Assembly: GCA_025999255.1 (NCBI GenBank)
Contig: BNXB01000020.1
Location: 1-21,430 of the forward strand
Length of the DNA: 21,430 nucleotides
Direction of reading: 5' to 3'
Origin: Bacteroidia bacterium
GTDB lineage: Bacteria; Bacteroidota; Bacteroidia; Bacteroidales; Azobacteroidaceae
Shown: positions 1 through 8,197 of the stretch, one piece after another
How the letters are laid out: the number at the start of each line of letters is the position of its first letter
Position numbering within the stretch: position 1 is the first letter of the stretch
Notes under the pieces: generated by a model
Database searches by the model: none
What the model saw: only the letters and a program-made list of their open reading frames with translations
What the model was told of the DNA's origin: nothing
Program-made: the position numbers and the translations under genes

Positions 1-795
1 TTTATCAGAGGAGCTATTGCAAAATCGAAGGAGCCTAAGACCGAACAACAAAAGAAGGTATCTAAAGCTGTATTTTCAGTGGAAGGCGGATTGAGCAATC
101 TGGTTAACGCCCTGGTTGAAGAAATCGGAACCGAAAATATTCTTTTGAACGTTAATCCGGTAGTATCGGAAGCTAAATCCGGTCGATACATTCTTCATTT
201 GAACGGACAGGAAATAAAATGTTCGCAGATTATATCTACCGTGGGCGCACACAATTTGCCGGAATTATTTCCTTTTGTTCCTGAAACTTTGATGTCAAGA
301 ATCAACAACCTCCGCTACGCTGCTGTTGCACAGGTTGCTGTCTCTATTCCGGAGGAAGCTGTCGATAAAGATGATCTACTCGCTTTCGGAGCTTTGATTC
401 CTTCAAAAGAAAATCGTAAAATATTAGGGATACTTTATCCATCCGTTTGTTTTAAGAATCGCAGTCCGCAGGGAAGGACTTTGCTTTCTGTTTTTATGGG
501 TGGAATGAGACATCCTGAGATGTTGCACTTGTCTGATGATAAGATTTGTGAGTTAGTAAAGGAAGAATTGAGGATTATTTACAGGCGTCCGGCATTGGAT
601 CCGCAAATCATCCGGATCTCAAGACATTCCCATGCAATTCCTCAATACGAAAAAAATACCGGCGAAAGGATACAGGCTATTGCTGAGTTTGAGGGCGCGT
701 ATCCCGGGATTATTATTGCCGGAAATGTAATCGATGGAATCGGAATGGCGCACCGGATAAAACAAGCTAGTGAAATTATCTATGAAAAAGATTGA
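1..795 (+). CDS. hemG: Protoporphyrinogen oxidase (HemG/HemY-type), C-terminal part
   Basis: FAD-dependent oxidase of the amine-oxidase fold that converts protoporphyrinogen IX to protoporphyrin IX, the penultimate step of haem synthesis. The frame is open from base 1 with no true start here. The first in-frame GTG, at 79, is internal, because the same frame enters from the window's right end (20851-21430) through the 127-bp terminal overlap. Joined, the two parts give about 415 residues against a usual 450-470. The segment VSKAVFSVEGGLSNLVNALV matches the substrate/FAD-domain region of the family, and the C-terminal PGIIIAGNVIDGIGMAHRI is the second FAD-contacting motif that ends these enzymes. 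The N-terminal GxGxxG nucleotide-binding loop is absent from the joined gene. The 3' end overlaps the convergent sulfatase relic by about 20 bp. Family assignment is firm. The symbol follows common Bacteroidota usage and could equally be hemY. Confidence 0.86.
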   Translation, partial: FIRGAIAKSKEPKTEQQKKVSKAVFSVEGGLSNLVNALVEEIGTENILLNVNPVVSEAKSGRYILHLNGQEIKCSQIISTVGAHNLPELFPFVPETLMSRINNLRYAAVAQVAVSIPEEAVDKDDLLAFGALIPSKENRKILGILYPSVCFKNRSPQGRTLLSVFMGGMRHPEMLHLSDDKICELVKEELRIIYRRPALDPQIIRISRHSHAIPQYEKNTGERIQAIAEFEGAYPGIIIAGNVIDGIGMAHRIKQASEIIYEKD

Positions 796-972
796 CTCTT
801 TCCGCCGGGTCGTTTTTCAGGTTAAACAATAAGGTGTCATGGGACGCCGTTGTTGCCCGCCAGAAATGTCATCAAGGTAGATAATTACTACATTGGGATG
901 TTTTTGAGCTTTCATGTGACCTCCGGCCAAAGATAACAAGGAGGTTGTAATCAAAATATTTTGTATTTTCAT
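776..972 (-). pseudogene. Sulfatase relic (start and end joined, middle deleted)
   Basis: Read on the minus strand from an ATG at 972-970, a 51-codon frame ending at 817 encodes a hydrophobic signal-like leader, then HPNVVIIYLDD, the N-terminal metal-binding start of family S1 sulfatases (PNvvxIyaDD). The expected LGYGD continuation is missing. After about position 868 a different frame (865-776) reads FWRATTASHDTLLFNLKNDP followed by AERVNLFHR and TAA, which resembles the C-terminal end of a sulfatase (LYdLxxDPxExxNL). The central 1.2-1.5 kb, with the C/S-x-P-x-R catalytic formylglycine site, is gone and the two ends are out of frame. It lies downstream of susC-susD, where polysaccharide utilisation loci often carry sulfatases, so the ends may come from one gene or from two tandem ones. 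A chimeric join in the data would look the same. Seen: the two motifs and the frameshift. Inferred: the deletion. Confidence 0.7.
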
Positions 973-995
973 AGATCAATCATTTGCTTATCAAA

Positions 996-1035
996 GAAAG
1001 GGATATTCCTTTTTTAGCATGAAAATATCCCTTTC
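996..1035. other. 12-bp perfect inverted repeat after susD
   Basis: GAAAGGGATATT at 996-1007 pairs perfectly with AATATCCCTTTC at 1024-1035 around a 16-nt loop. It lies 12 bp beyond the susD stop and just before the sulfatase relic. On the minus strand it is followed only by TTTGATAAG, a poor U-tract, so it is not a textbook terminator. A role as attenuator or 3'-end stabiliser that keeps susCD mRNA above downstream genes is plausible but inferred. Confidence 0.6.
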
Positions 1036-1047
1036 ATTGGAAATATA

Positions 1048-2610
1048 TTAATATCCCGGATTTTGGGTCAGCAAGTCGTTAGCATCCAAAATAGCCTTCT
1101 GTATCGGGAATTTATAGTGAGTACGTGTAAACCTGTTTGTAATGCGGGAATACGGGTCACGGTCTTTAAAAGAATTCAGCACATCTTCTACTTTTTCGAG
1201 GCGTACCAAATCGTTCCACCGATGGCCTTCAAAAGCCAGTTCCTTACGCCTTTCCTTCAACATGGCGTCCAATGCGGCATCTTTGTTAGCTGTCGCAGAA
1301 GAAGGTAAATCCTGTAATCCGGCGCGGCGTCTGATTTGGTTGATGATATTGGCCGCTCCGGTCAGATCGGGATTCGGTTTTAATATCAATGCTTCGGCTT
1401 TTAACAACAGAATGTCGGCATAACGGTATTTGATGTTACTGCTAAACGAAGAGCGGAATTTATACATGTGCGGATAATGGCTGGTTGTGTATCCCCAATT
1501 ACGCGGCGGATTAAATCCCAATTGAGTGCCGCCGTAATATACGATTGTTTCCGGGTAACGTTTGTCGCCGCTTTCGCTCTCGTACAGGTCGATTAGTTCA
1601 TGAGTCGGAAGTACCCAGTTGGCAAATGTTACCGGAGTGAAATTATCCAGTAACGGGCCGAATATCTGGTTATTAAAGCTACCTCTGTCTCCGGCTGCAG
1701 AGAACTGGATTTCCAAAATAGCTTCTTCCGTATTCCGGCGTTTGGCATTGATCGCCTGATTAGCAGCCGAGGGAGGACTTGCCGGATCTTGCAACTGTAC
1801 GCCGAACAAGTCGCTGAAATCTCCTACCAGCGAGAATCCGAGGTCGCGTACCTGATCGCAATACTGGATAACTTTATCGTAATTCCTGAGTGGGGTATTG
1901 TCCGCATATATTTTAGCCAGTAGGGTACAAGCCAGTCCTTTTGAACAAATACTCTTGTTGCCGTTGTCCGTAGGTGCGTCGGGCAAGGCAGCAAGCAAGT
2001 CTTCCTCTATCTGTGCATATACTTCTTCCTCCGTATTTTGCTTAGGAAAGTATTTTTCGTAAGCCTCGCCTATATTTTCAGCGGTGATATCGCCCGCTTC
2101 GACAATAACAACAGGAACTCGTCCCCACAACAATGCCATATCATAATAGAGCAGAGCGCGATAGATCAGCGCCTCGGCCTTGTACTGCCTGCGTTCTTCA
2201 TTAGTAAGAGCGGGATCGGGCACATTGTCAATATTGGAGATAAGCTTGTTGGCCAGGGCGATATTTGTCATACGACGATTCCATCCGCGTTGTAAGGGTG
2301 GTTTAGCCATCATATCCGCCACGTCGTTTTTTTCAAATCCCGGAGGCGCTCCGCCTTCATTTCCGGAGTATGCATTATCCGAATGGATTTCAGCAAATAA
2401 GAGTACGTCCTGGTAGAAATGTTCACATTCTTTCAGGGCGATATACATGGATTGCCTGTGTGTAACAATATCTGCTTTAGTAGTGAAAGCTAATCCCACT
2501 TCTACGCCTTCGGTTACGTCCGAATAAGCGCCGAGTGGATCAAAATCAAGAGAGCAGGATGATAACAGGATCAAAAGTCCTGCCATAAAAAACAGCTTAT
2601 TCTTTTTCAT
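1048..2610 (-). CDS. susD: SusD/RagB-family outer-membrane glycan-binding lipoprotein
   Basis: Surface lipoprotein that caps the SusC channel and captures oligosaccharide (or peptide) ligands. At 520 residues it has the usual family length. The N-terminus has a hydrophobic stretch ending in a lipobox, LLSSC, with acylation predicted at Cys19, followed by S and acidic residues that would favour surface export. An RagB/SusD body follows, with tetratricopeptide-like helices (for example ALIYRALLYYDMALLWGRVP near 147-166). The C-terminal half contains YRYADILLLKAEALI and ERRKELAFEGHRWNDLVRL, both hallmarks of the family. It starts 11 bp after the susC stop, so the two are co-transcribed on the minus strand. 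The specific ligand cannot be read from the sequence. The sulfatase relic next door hints at a sulfated glycan, which is inference only. Confidence 0.95.
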   Translation of the reverse strand: MKKNKLFFMAGLLILLSSCSLDFDPLGAYSDVTEGVEVGLAFTTKADIVTHRQSMYIALKECEHFYQDVLLFAEIHSDNAYSGNEGGAPPGFEKNDVADMMAKPPLQRGWNRRMTNIALANKLISNIDNVPDPALTNEERRQYKAEALIYRALLYYDMALLWGRVPVVIVEAGDITAENIGEAYEKYFPKQNTEEEVYAQIEEDLLAALPDAPTDNGNKSICSKGLACTLLAKIYADNTPLRNYDKVIQYCDQVRDLGFSLVGDFSDLFGVQLQDPASPPSAANQAINAKRRNTEEAILEIQFSAAGDRGSFNNQIFGPLLDNFTPVTFANWVLPTHELIDLYESESGDKRYPETIVYYGGTQLGFNPPRNWGYTTSHYPHMYKFRSSFSSNIKYRYADILLLKAEALILKPNPDLTGAANIINQIRRRAGLQDLPSSATANKDAALDAMLKERRKELAFEGHRWNDLVRLEKVEDVLNSFKDRDPYSRITNRFTRTHYKFPIQKAILDANDLLTQNPGY

Positions 2611-2621
2611 TTTGTCGTAGT

Positions 2622-5600
2622 TTAAAATTCAACATTTATGCCAAACACGAATGTTTTACTGTAAGGATAAGTTCCCCAGTCGATTCCTTGAACGCCGCCC
2701 GCGTTACCCCACTCATTTACTTCAGGATCCGTCCCGGAATAATTAGTAAATGTCAGCAGATTCGTTGCCGTGAAGTAAGGTTGAAGCCGTGTTACCCCGA
2801 TCTTTTTCAGGAACTTTCCTTTAAAGTTATACGAAAGTGAAATGTCTTTGATACGTAGGTAGCTTCCATTTTCCACGTAATAAGATGAGTTGGCTACGGT
2901 CGCTCCGGCTTTAGGTATCTTTGTGATATCACCCGGTTTTTTCCACCGGTTTACTACGTTTGCCGCCTGATTACGCTGGGTAGTCATCGATTCGGTCTCT
3001 ATTTTGGAAGCATTGTAGATATCGTTTCCATACGAACCTTGCAGGAAAACGCTGAGGTTAAATCCTTTCCAGGAAAATGAGTTAGTCATACCGAGAATAA
3101 AATCAGGATTAGGATCGCCGATGTAATCTCGATCATCCGGCGTAATGCCTTCTTTCCCGTCCAGATCTTTATATTTCAGTTCGCCTGTTTGCGGATCGAC
3201 TCCTTCGCAAACATAACTGTAAAATCCGCCGAGTGGGCGTCCCGGTTCATTACGGACGATATTATCCCTCAGAATTTCACTGTTGATATAAGCTCCGTAG
3301 TAAACTTGCTGTAAAGCCAGGCTTTCAAGACGGTTCCTGTTGAATGACATGTTAAAGTCGGTCGTCCATGTAAATGAACCTTGTAGATTAAGGGAATTGA
3401 CGGAAAACTCGAATCCCTTGTTGGTCATTACCCCTTCGTTACGGATGATACTGCTGGCTACCTGTCCTGCCGGGAGGGAAACATACATCAACATGTCTGA
3501 GGTACGTTTGTTGTAGTAGTCCATGGAAACTGTAAGTTTGTTTCCGAGAACTGTGAAGTCGAGCCCGATATCCGTTTGGGAAGTCGTTTCCCACGTCAGG
3601 TCTGTGTTCCGCAAATTGTTTACCGTAATGCTCGGAAGGTCGTTGCTATGTCCCTCGACCGTCCAGTCGGAACGGACGATATTATATGTCTGAAGATAGG
3701 CATAATCGCCTACACCCGACTGGTTTCCGGTTTGTCCCCATCCAGCCCGGATTTTCATATCGTCGAGCCAGGTCAATCCTTCCATGAACTTTTCCGACGA
3801 AAGTCGCCATGCCGCCGAGAATGAGGGGAAGGTACCCCAGCGATAGTTCGGATGCAGTTTCGAAGATCCGTCTTTACGGACATTGGCCGTCAGCAGGTAT
3901 TTACTTTCAAAATTATAGGCGGCGCGTCCGAAATAGGACATGATGCCCCATTGCGATGCATCGGAGCCTGTATTATTCCATGCTATTTTGTTTGCTGCGT
4001 TCAGTGTCTGTATCGTTCCGTTTCTAAAGTGAGTAGCATTGACATAGTTTTGCGACCACTTGGAAGTAGTCCATGATGTACCGGCCATAAGTTCAATATT
4101 ATGTTTACCGAATGATTTATTATAGGTAAGTACATTATCCAGAATCGTCAGGTCATTCATGCTTCGCGCATCCGAACCGGCTCCGTAATCGAACCTGCTT
4201 CCGTGAACACCGGGTTCTTCATCGATATAAACCGGAGGACGGAAAGATGTATTTACTCCGTTTCGTTTGTCCAGAGTGAATTGGGTTTTCAATGTAAGTT
4301 CCGGCAAAAAGGAAATTAATGCACTTCCCGACGCAATCAGGCGATTTTCTTTCGAGCGGTTGTTCTTACCGTTTTCCATAGCTTCTACCGGATTTGTAAG
4401 GTTTAATCCGTTGAAATTACGGTTATAAGCGCCCATTACTTCATCCCACACAGAGGCTCCTGTCGGCAGGTTAATCGCCGATAACACAAAACCGCCCCTG
4501 TTGGCAGGCAATCCGGTGGCTACACCGTTGCCGGTATAACCTGAGTACGATATATTGGTATTGAAGGTAAGCCATTTGCGTACCTGGTTATCCACTTTTG
4601 CCCTGATACTGTAACGGTTGTAGAAAGTTGAATTGATAATACCTTTATTATCCAGATAACCGGCCGAGAAAAAATATTTCATCTTTTCGTTGCCGTTGGA
4701 AATAGAAAGTTGATAGTTCTGAGAAACTCCTGTGCTATAAATTTCTTTATACCAATCCGTTACATCACCTGTGCCGTAAGTGGTAAAACCGAGTTCAGAC
4801 ATCAGATCGTCATATTGAGCCGCATTAAGGGATTTTATTTCATTGCTCAGGTTACTGGCGCCTACCTGTGCGTTAAGCGTTACTTTAGCCTGGTTCTGTA
4901 CTCCCGACCTGGTATTGATAATAACCACTCCGTTTGCGGCACGGGATCCGTAAATCGCGGCGGAAGATGCATCTTTGAGTATCTGCATACTTTCAATATC
5001 AGTGGGCGACAAAAATTTCAGGTTATCCACAGGTACGCCATCTACTACATAAAGCGGATCGTTGCTGCCGTTGAATGACGTAGTACCTCGTACCCTGACC
5101 GTCATGTCGCCATTAGGAGAACCATTCGGTTGGGTGACCATTACGCCGGCCGCCTTTCCTTGGATGGCCTGGGCTGCAGAAGTGATTGGACGCAGGTCGA
5201 TTTCCTTATTCGAAATGGTTGATATAGCCGTAGTCAGGTCTCCTTTTTTTATCGTTCCATAACCAATAACTACCACTTCTTCGAGATTCCTGATGTCTTC
5301 TGTAAGAGCTATTTGCAGATCGGTCTGATTGTCTATGGTTATTTCCTGTTTATCAAATCCGATATAGGAAATAACTATTTTGGATCCTGACGGCACTTTC
5401 AGGCTGAATTTACCATCAACATCGGAATAAGTTCCGTTCAGGGTTCCTTTTTCTAAAATACTGGCTCCTGCAATAAGTTCTCCGTTTTTGTCCGTTATAA
5501 CACCCTGGATTTCTTTTTCCGGACCGTACATGGTTTGAGCGGCTTGCGTTTTTTTGTGGATAACGATATTTTTACTCCTGATTTCATACGTAACATCCTG

Positions 5601-5846
5601 TCCTTGCAGGATTTGTTTAATCGTTTCATCAATGGATTTATTTTGCAGGTTGATTGAAATGATTTTTTGCGTGTTCAAATCGCCTGATTCAAACACAAAG
5701 GAATAACCGTATTCCTTTTTTAATTTTTCCATGGCATTCTTTACCGTTACATTGCTCATATTGAGGCTGATATTTTGAGCGGGCAACGTTAAATGAAGGC
5801 AAAACAATAACAGGGTCATCCATATGACCTTCCGTTTACTTTCCAT
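2622..5846 (-). CDS. susC: SusC/RagA-family TonB-dependent transporter with STN signalling domain
   Basis: Outer-membrane TonB-dependent importer of 1074 residues. A signal peptide covers residues 1-23 (ending LPAQ). An STN domain follows at about 25-96, then a carboxypeptidase-like regulatory beta-sandwich at about 112-182 (IQGVITDKNGELIAGASI onward). Next is the SusC signature VVVIGYGTIKKGDL at 191-204 and a plug domain with AAQAIQGKAAGVMVTQPNGS, DPLYVVDGVPVDN and SSAAIYGSRAANGVVIINT. A 22-strand barrel ends in a terminal aromatic residue (GINVEF), the usual Bam recognition signal. The STN domain is the part that talks to a FecR-type anti-sigma factor, which is encoded 222 bp upstream. The locus therefore looks like a substrate-sensing transducer that induces its own expression. 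It forms an operon with susD. No lesion is seen. The transported glycan is unknown. Confidence 0.96.
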   Translation of the reverse strand: MESKRKVIWMTLLLFCLHLTLPAQNISLNMSNVTVKNAMEKLKKEYGYSFVFESGDLNTQKIISINLQNKSIDETIKQILQGQDVTYEIRSKNIVIHKKTQAAQTMYGPEKEIQGVITDKNGELIAGASILEKGTLNGTYSDVDGKFSLKVPSGSKIVISYIGFDKQEITIDNQTDLQIALTEDIRNLEEVVVIGYGTIKKGDLTTAISTISNKEIDLRPITSAAQAIQGKAAGVMVTQPNGSPNGDMTVRVRGTTSFNGSNDPLYVVDGVPVDNLKFLSPTDIESMQILKDASSAAIYGSRAANGVVIINTRSGVQNQAKVTLNAQVGASNLSNEIKSLNAAQYDDLMSELGFTTYGTGDVTDWYKEIYSTGVSQNYQLSISNGNEKMKYFFSAGYLDNKGIINSTFYNRYSIRAKVDNQVRKWLTFNTNISYSGYTGNGVATGLPANRGGFVLSAINLPTGASVWDEVMGAYNRNFNGLNLTNPVEAMENGKNNRSKENRLIASGSALISFLPELTLKTQFTLDKRNGVNTSFRPPVYIDEEPGVHGSRFDYGAGSDARSMNDLTILDNVLTYNKSFGKHNIELMAGTSWTTSKWSQNYVNATHFRNGTIQTLNAANKIAWNNTGSDASQWGIMSYFGRAAYNFESKYLLTANVRKDGSSKLHPNYRWGTFPSFSAAWRLSSEKFMEGLTWLDDMKIRAGWGQTGNQSGVGDYAYLQTYNIVRSDWTVEGHSNDLPSITVNNLRNTDLTWETTSQTDIGLDFTVLGNKLTVSMDYYNKRTSDMLMYVSLPAGQVASSIIRNEGVMTNKGFEFSVNSLNLQGSFTWTTDFNMSFNRNRLESLALQQVYYGAYINSEILRDNIVRNEPGRPLGGFYSYVCEGVDPQTGELKYKDLDGKEGITPDDRDYIGDPNPDFILGMTNSFSWKGFNLSVFLQGSYGNDIYNASKIETESMTTQRNQAANVVNRWKKPGDITKIPKAGATVANSSYYVENGSYLRIKDISLSYNFKGKFLKKIGVTRLQPYFTATNLLTFTNYSGTDPEVNEWGNAGGVQGIDWGTYPYSKTFVFGINVEF

Positions 5847-6068
5847 AAATATTCAGAATTTAGATTTAATTAGATAAAACTACAAGGAATAGTAAGTTTT
5901 TCTTATTTTTGTGCTTACTTTCGGGTTTCACGTTATACGTAACCGAAATTTACAAACCGGGGGAAACTGGCCTTTCTTCCGGTTTTTTCGGTTGAAATCT
6001 GCTGTTCAACTGGTATTCATTTCATTTCTTATTTAGGGTTTACAATTATTATGTTTCATTTTCTCTCC

Positions 6069-7082
6069 TCATTTTGAGCTTATTCTGATTTCTTTTCCGT
6101 TTACGCTGTATTTTATTTTACCGGTTGAACCTAACATGTCAAGAACTTCCTCGATAGACTGTTCCTTACGTGTAAAATTACCATAAAACCGCAATTTCTC
6201 CATATCGGGATGAGTAATAATAATTTTTACATCGTAGCTTCTTTCCAGTTCTTTCACAATGTCCGGCAATAATTCTTCATCGAAAAAGAGATACCCGTTT
6301 GTCCATTCGGTTGTATTACGGGCGTTCACCTTAATGATACGCATGGATCCGTTTTTCTTGTCGAGAAATACTTCCTGGTTGGGTTCCATTTTTATGTTCT
6401 CACCTTCCTTGATATGATTTTTTACCAGTACCTTTCCTTCCAGCAAGCTGACGGTTGCCTCCTCATCGTTGGGATAATTGCGGAAATTGAATTTGGTTCC
6501 CAGCACATTGACATGTATTTCATCCGTTTTTACGCTGAACGGTAATTTCTCATTTTTATTCACTTCAAAATATCCTTCTCCGCTCAGATCCACGTTCCGG
6601 TTATCAACCCCGAATCCTTGTGAATAGGAAATTCTGGAACCGGCGTTAAGCCAGACCAGGGTTCCGTCCGGAAGGTATGTCTTCGTCCTGGAACCCAATG
6701 GAGCTTCAACCACGATATCCGTAAAACGGCTTTTCAATTGTTCGTTTCCCTGCCTGAACGAAACATATGAAACGATGACCAGTAAAGCGACCGCCGCCGC
6801 TGATTGCCATAGTATCCGTAAAGGAATTTTACGGTGTGACGTTTCATTTATTTTTCCGGTACGGATCAGAAACCGGTGATAAGCTTTATTCCTGTCAAAA
6901 TTTTCCTTACCGGATAAACTGCCTGCCGAAAACCAGATTTCCCGGATGTGCTGCAAATGTCGTTTGTTTTCCGAAGACTCGTTTATCCAGGTTTCCAGTT
7001 CTTTCAATCCTTCTTCCGATAGGTCTTGAGAAAGATAACCGGCGATCAAATCATCTATATAATATGAGTTTTTCTTTTCCAT
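6069..7082 (-). CDS. FecR-family anti-sigma factor
   Basis: Inner-membrane anti-sigma factor of 337 residues that holds the ECF sigma factor until it is signalled by the STN domain of the partner SusC. The cytoplasmic N-terminal region (1-85) begins with YIDDLIAGYLSQDLSEEGLKEL, the short helical sigma-binding segment of Bacteroidota FecR proteins. A single membrane span lies at about 89-108 (ILWQSAAAVALLVIVSYVSF). The periplasmic FecR domain runs from about 123 to 225, with GSRTKTYLPDGTLVWLNAGS and VDLSGEGYFEV, the most conserved parts. The C-terminal DUF4974 domain (GNFTRKEQSIEEVLDML) docks to the STN domain. The gene lies between the sigma gene (56 bp gap) and susC (222 bp gap), the standard order for such loci. 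The 222-bp gap to susC probably holds the sigma-dependent promoter, but I cannot pick it out by eye. Confidence 0.94.
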   Translation of the reverse strand: MEKKNSYYIDDLIAGYLSQDLSEEGLKELETWINESSENKRHLQHIREIWFSAGSLSGKENFDRNKAYHRFLIRTGKINETSHRKIPLRILWQSAAAVALLVIVSYVSFRQGNEQLKSRFTDIVVEAPLGSRTKTYLPDGTLVWLNAGSRISYSQGFGVDNRNVDLSGEGYFEVNKNEKLPFSVKTDEIHVNVLGTKFNFRNYPNDEEATVSLLEGKVLVKNHIKEGENIKMEPNQEVFLDKKNGSMRIIKVNARNTTEWTNGYLFFDEELLPDIVKELERSYDVKIIITHPDMEKLRFYGNFTRKEQSIEEVLDMLGSTGKIKYSVNGKEIRISSK

Positions 7083-7138
7083 ACTTAAATATATGACGCA
7101 AAAAAAGAGGATAAGGGTAGTGGATAATTCATTTTTTA

Positions 7139-7732
7139 TTAAAAAATAATCACAGAACTCAATAATATTGCCAATAAATACTTGTCCAGCTCCTTGCTTA
7201 AGCGTGAAATGGCATTTTTTATATGGTATTTTACTGTGTTGACCGAAATATTTAATTCTTTTGCGATAGTCTCATAGTTCAGTCCTTCGTAGCGGCTCTT
7301 TTCAAAAACCTTCCGGCACTCGGAAGGCAAACGTGCGATTGCCGATTGAATTTCCATTTCCAGTTCTTTTTCCAGAAGTATAGCAAGAGGATAATTTTCA
7401 TCTGCAATGGAAAGCAGTTTGTCTTCGGGAATATCGACTACTGAAAAGTTAATTTCCCTTTTTTCGTATTCGGAACGGAGATGACTGATACACCGATTCC
7501 TGACCGAACGCACCAGATAAGCGCGAAGCGAGATATTTATAAACAGTGTTTCACGTTTTTCATAGATGTGAAAAATCATATCGTCCACCAACATTTGGGA
7601 CAGTTGAGCATCATTGAGATATGTAAATGCTATATTGCAGAGTAACACATAGTGACGATCGTAGAGGTATTTATATGCCTGATTGTCACCATCTTTCAGG
7701 CCTTGTATAATTTGTTTTTCATCGCTATCCAT
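7139..7732 (-). CDS. ECF sigma-70 factor of the PUL-associated (SigL/FecI-like) group
   Basis: RNA polymerase sigma factor of 197 residues, expected to drive the adjacent susCD genes. Region 2 is at about 20-90 (AYKYLYDRHYVLLCNIA through RAYLVRSVRNRCISHLRSEYEK). Region 4 is at about 130-185, where LPSECRKVFEKSRYEGLNYE and TIAKELNISVNTVKYHIKNA form the -35-binding helix-turn-helix. The C-terminus ends in an unusually hydrophobic tail, LLAILLSSVIIF, common in this Bacteroidota group. It is the first gene of the minus-strand locus. A candidate -7 element (TATTTTTG on the minus strand) lies at 7783-7776. The AT-rich 56-bp gap to the FecR gene suggests co-transcription. The assignment is secure from motifs and gene order. 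Target promoters are inferred. Confidence 0.94.
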   Translation of the reverse strand: MDSDEKQIIQGLKDGDNQAYKYLYDRHYVLLCNIAFTYLNDAQLSQMLVDDMIFHIYEKRETLFINISLRAYLVRSVRNRCISHLRSEYEKREINFSVVDIPEDKLLSIADENYPLAILLEKELEMEIQSAIARLPSECRKVFEKSRYEGLNYETIAKELNISVNTVKYHIKNAISRLSKELDKYLLAILLSSVIIF

Positions 7733-7775
7733 ATGTTTATGTTGTAGATAGAGCTTTCATGGCTTAATCATATGG

Positions 7776-7783
7776 CAAAAATA
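7776..7783 (-). promoter_or_regulatory. Candidate -7 promoter element for the ECF sigma gene
   Basis: The minus strand reads TATTTTTG, matching the Bacteroidota -7 consensus TAnnTTTG, 44 bp upstream of the sigma start codon. No well-placed TTTG is found at the usual -33 distance: the nearest minus-strand TTTG is 24 bp away rather than about 19. Only the -7 half is therefore supported. Confidence 0.4.
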
Positions 7784-7791
7784 AGGTATTA

Positions 7792-7847
7792 TTTCACACA
7801 GATTACACAAATAAATTCCGTGTAATTCGCGTGCAATCTGTGTGAAA
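7792..7847. terminator. 13-bp inverted repeat, probable transcription terminator after trxA
   Basis: TTTCACACAGATT at 7792-7804 is perfectly complementary to AATCTGTGTGAAA at 7835-7847. A nested TTACAC (7803-7808) / GTGTAA (7820-7825) pair gives an alternative inner stem. The element starts five bases past the trxA stop and lies before the same-strand sigma promoter. It would therefore end the dnaE-trxA transcript and insulate the glycan-uptake locus. The minus-strand 3' flank is AT-rich (TAATACCTTATTTTT). The CACACAGATTACAC wording is one I recognise as a recurring intergenic motif in Bacteroidota genomes. Confidence 0.6.
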
Positions 7848-7851
7848 ATTT

Positions 7852-8166
7852 TTATAATAATGCTTTTAATTTGTCTTCCAGCACACTTTTCTGGGCTGCT
7901 CCGACAAATTTATCCACTACTTCTCCGTTTTTAAAATACAGGATTGTAGGAATATTACGTATGCCATATTGACCGGTAATTTCGTCATTTTCATCCACGT
8001 TTACTTTACCTATGACAGCTTTTCCTTTATATTCGTGGGCCAGTTCTTCGATAATAGGGGTAATCATTCTGCATGGACCGCACCATTCTGCCCAAAAATC
8101 TACTACGACAGGCTTGTCGCCGCTTACTAATTGTTCGAAATTAGCATCTGTAATTTCCATTGCCAT
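7852..8166 (-). CDS. trxA: Thioredoxin
   Basis: Cytoplasmic dithiol-disulfide oxidoreductase of 104 residues, the standard thioredoxin length. The active site WCGPC is at residues 28-32 (catalytic Cys29 and Cys32) inside VVDFWAEWCGPCRM. The buried Asp of DFWAEWC is present, and the cis-proline lies in IRNIPTILYF at Pro73. It has no signal peptide, so it acts in the cytosol, reducing ribonucleotide reductase, peroxiredoxins and similar proteins. A second in-frame ATG sits two codons in, so the protein may start MEITDANF. It begins 31 bp downstream of the dnaE stop on the same strand and is probably co-transcribed with it. No anomaly is seen. Confidence 0.96.
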   Translation of the reverse strand: MAMEITDANFEQLVSGDKPVVVDFWAEWCGPCRMITPIIEELAHEYKGKAVIGKVNVDENDEITGQYGIRNIPTILYFKNGEVVDKFVGAAQKSVLEDKLKALL

Positions 8167-8197
8167 AATCTTCTGATATTATAGATTAAAAAATAAA

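Noticed and set aside
5847..6068. Palindrome-like TTTCACGTTATACGTAACCGAAA (parS-like) in the FecR-SusC gap
   Set aside because: It lacks the central CACGTG symmetry of parS and its arms do not pair well. It may lie in the sigma-dependent promoter region but cannot be assigned.
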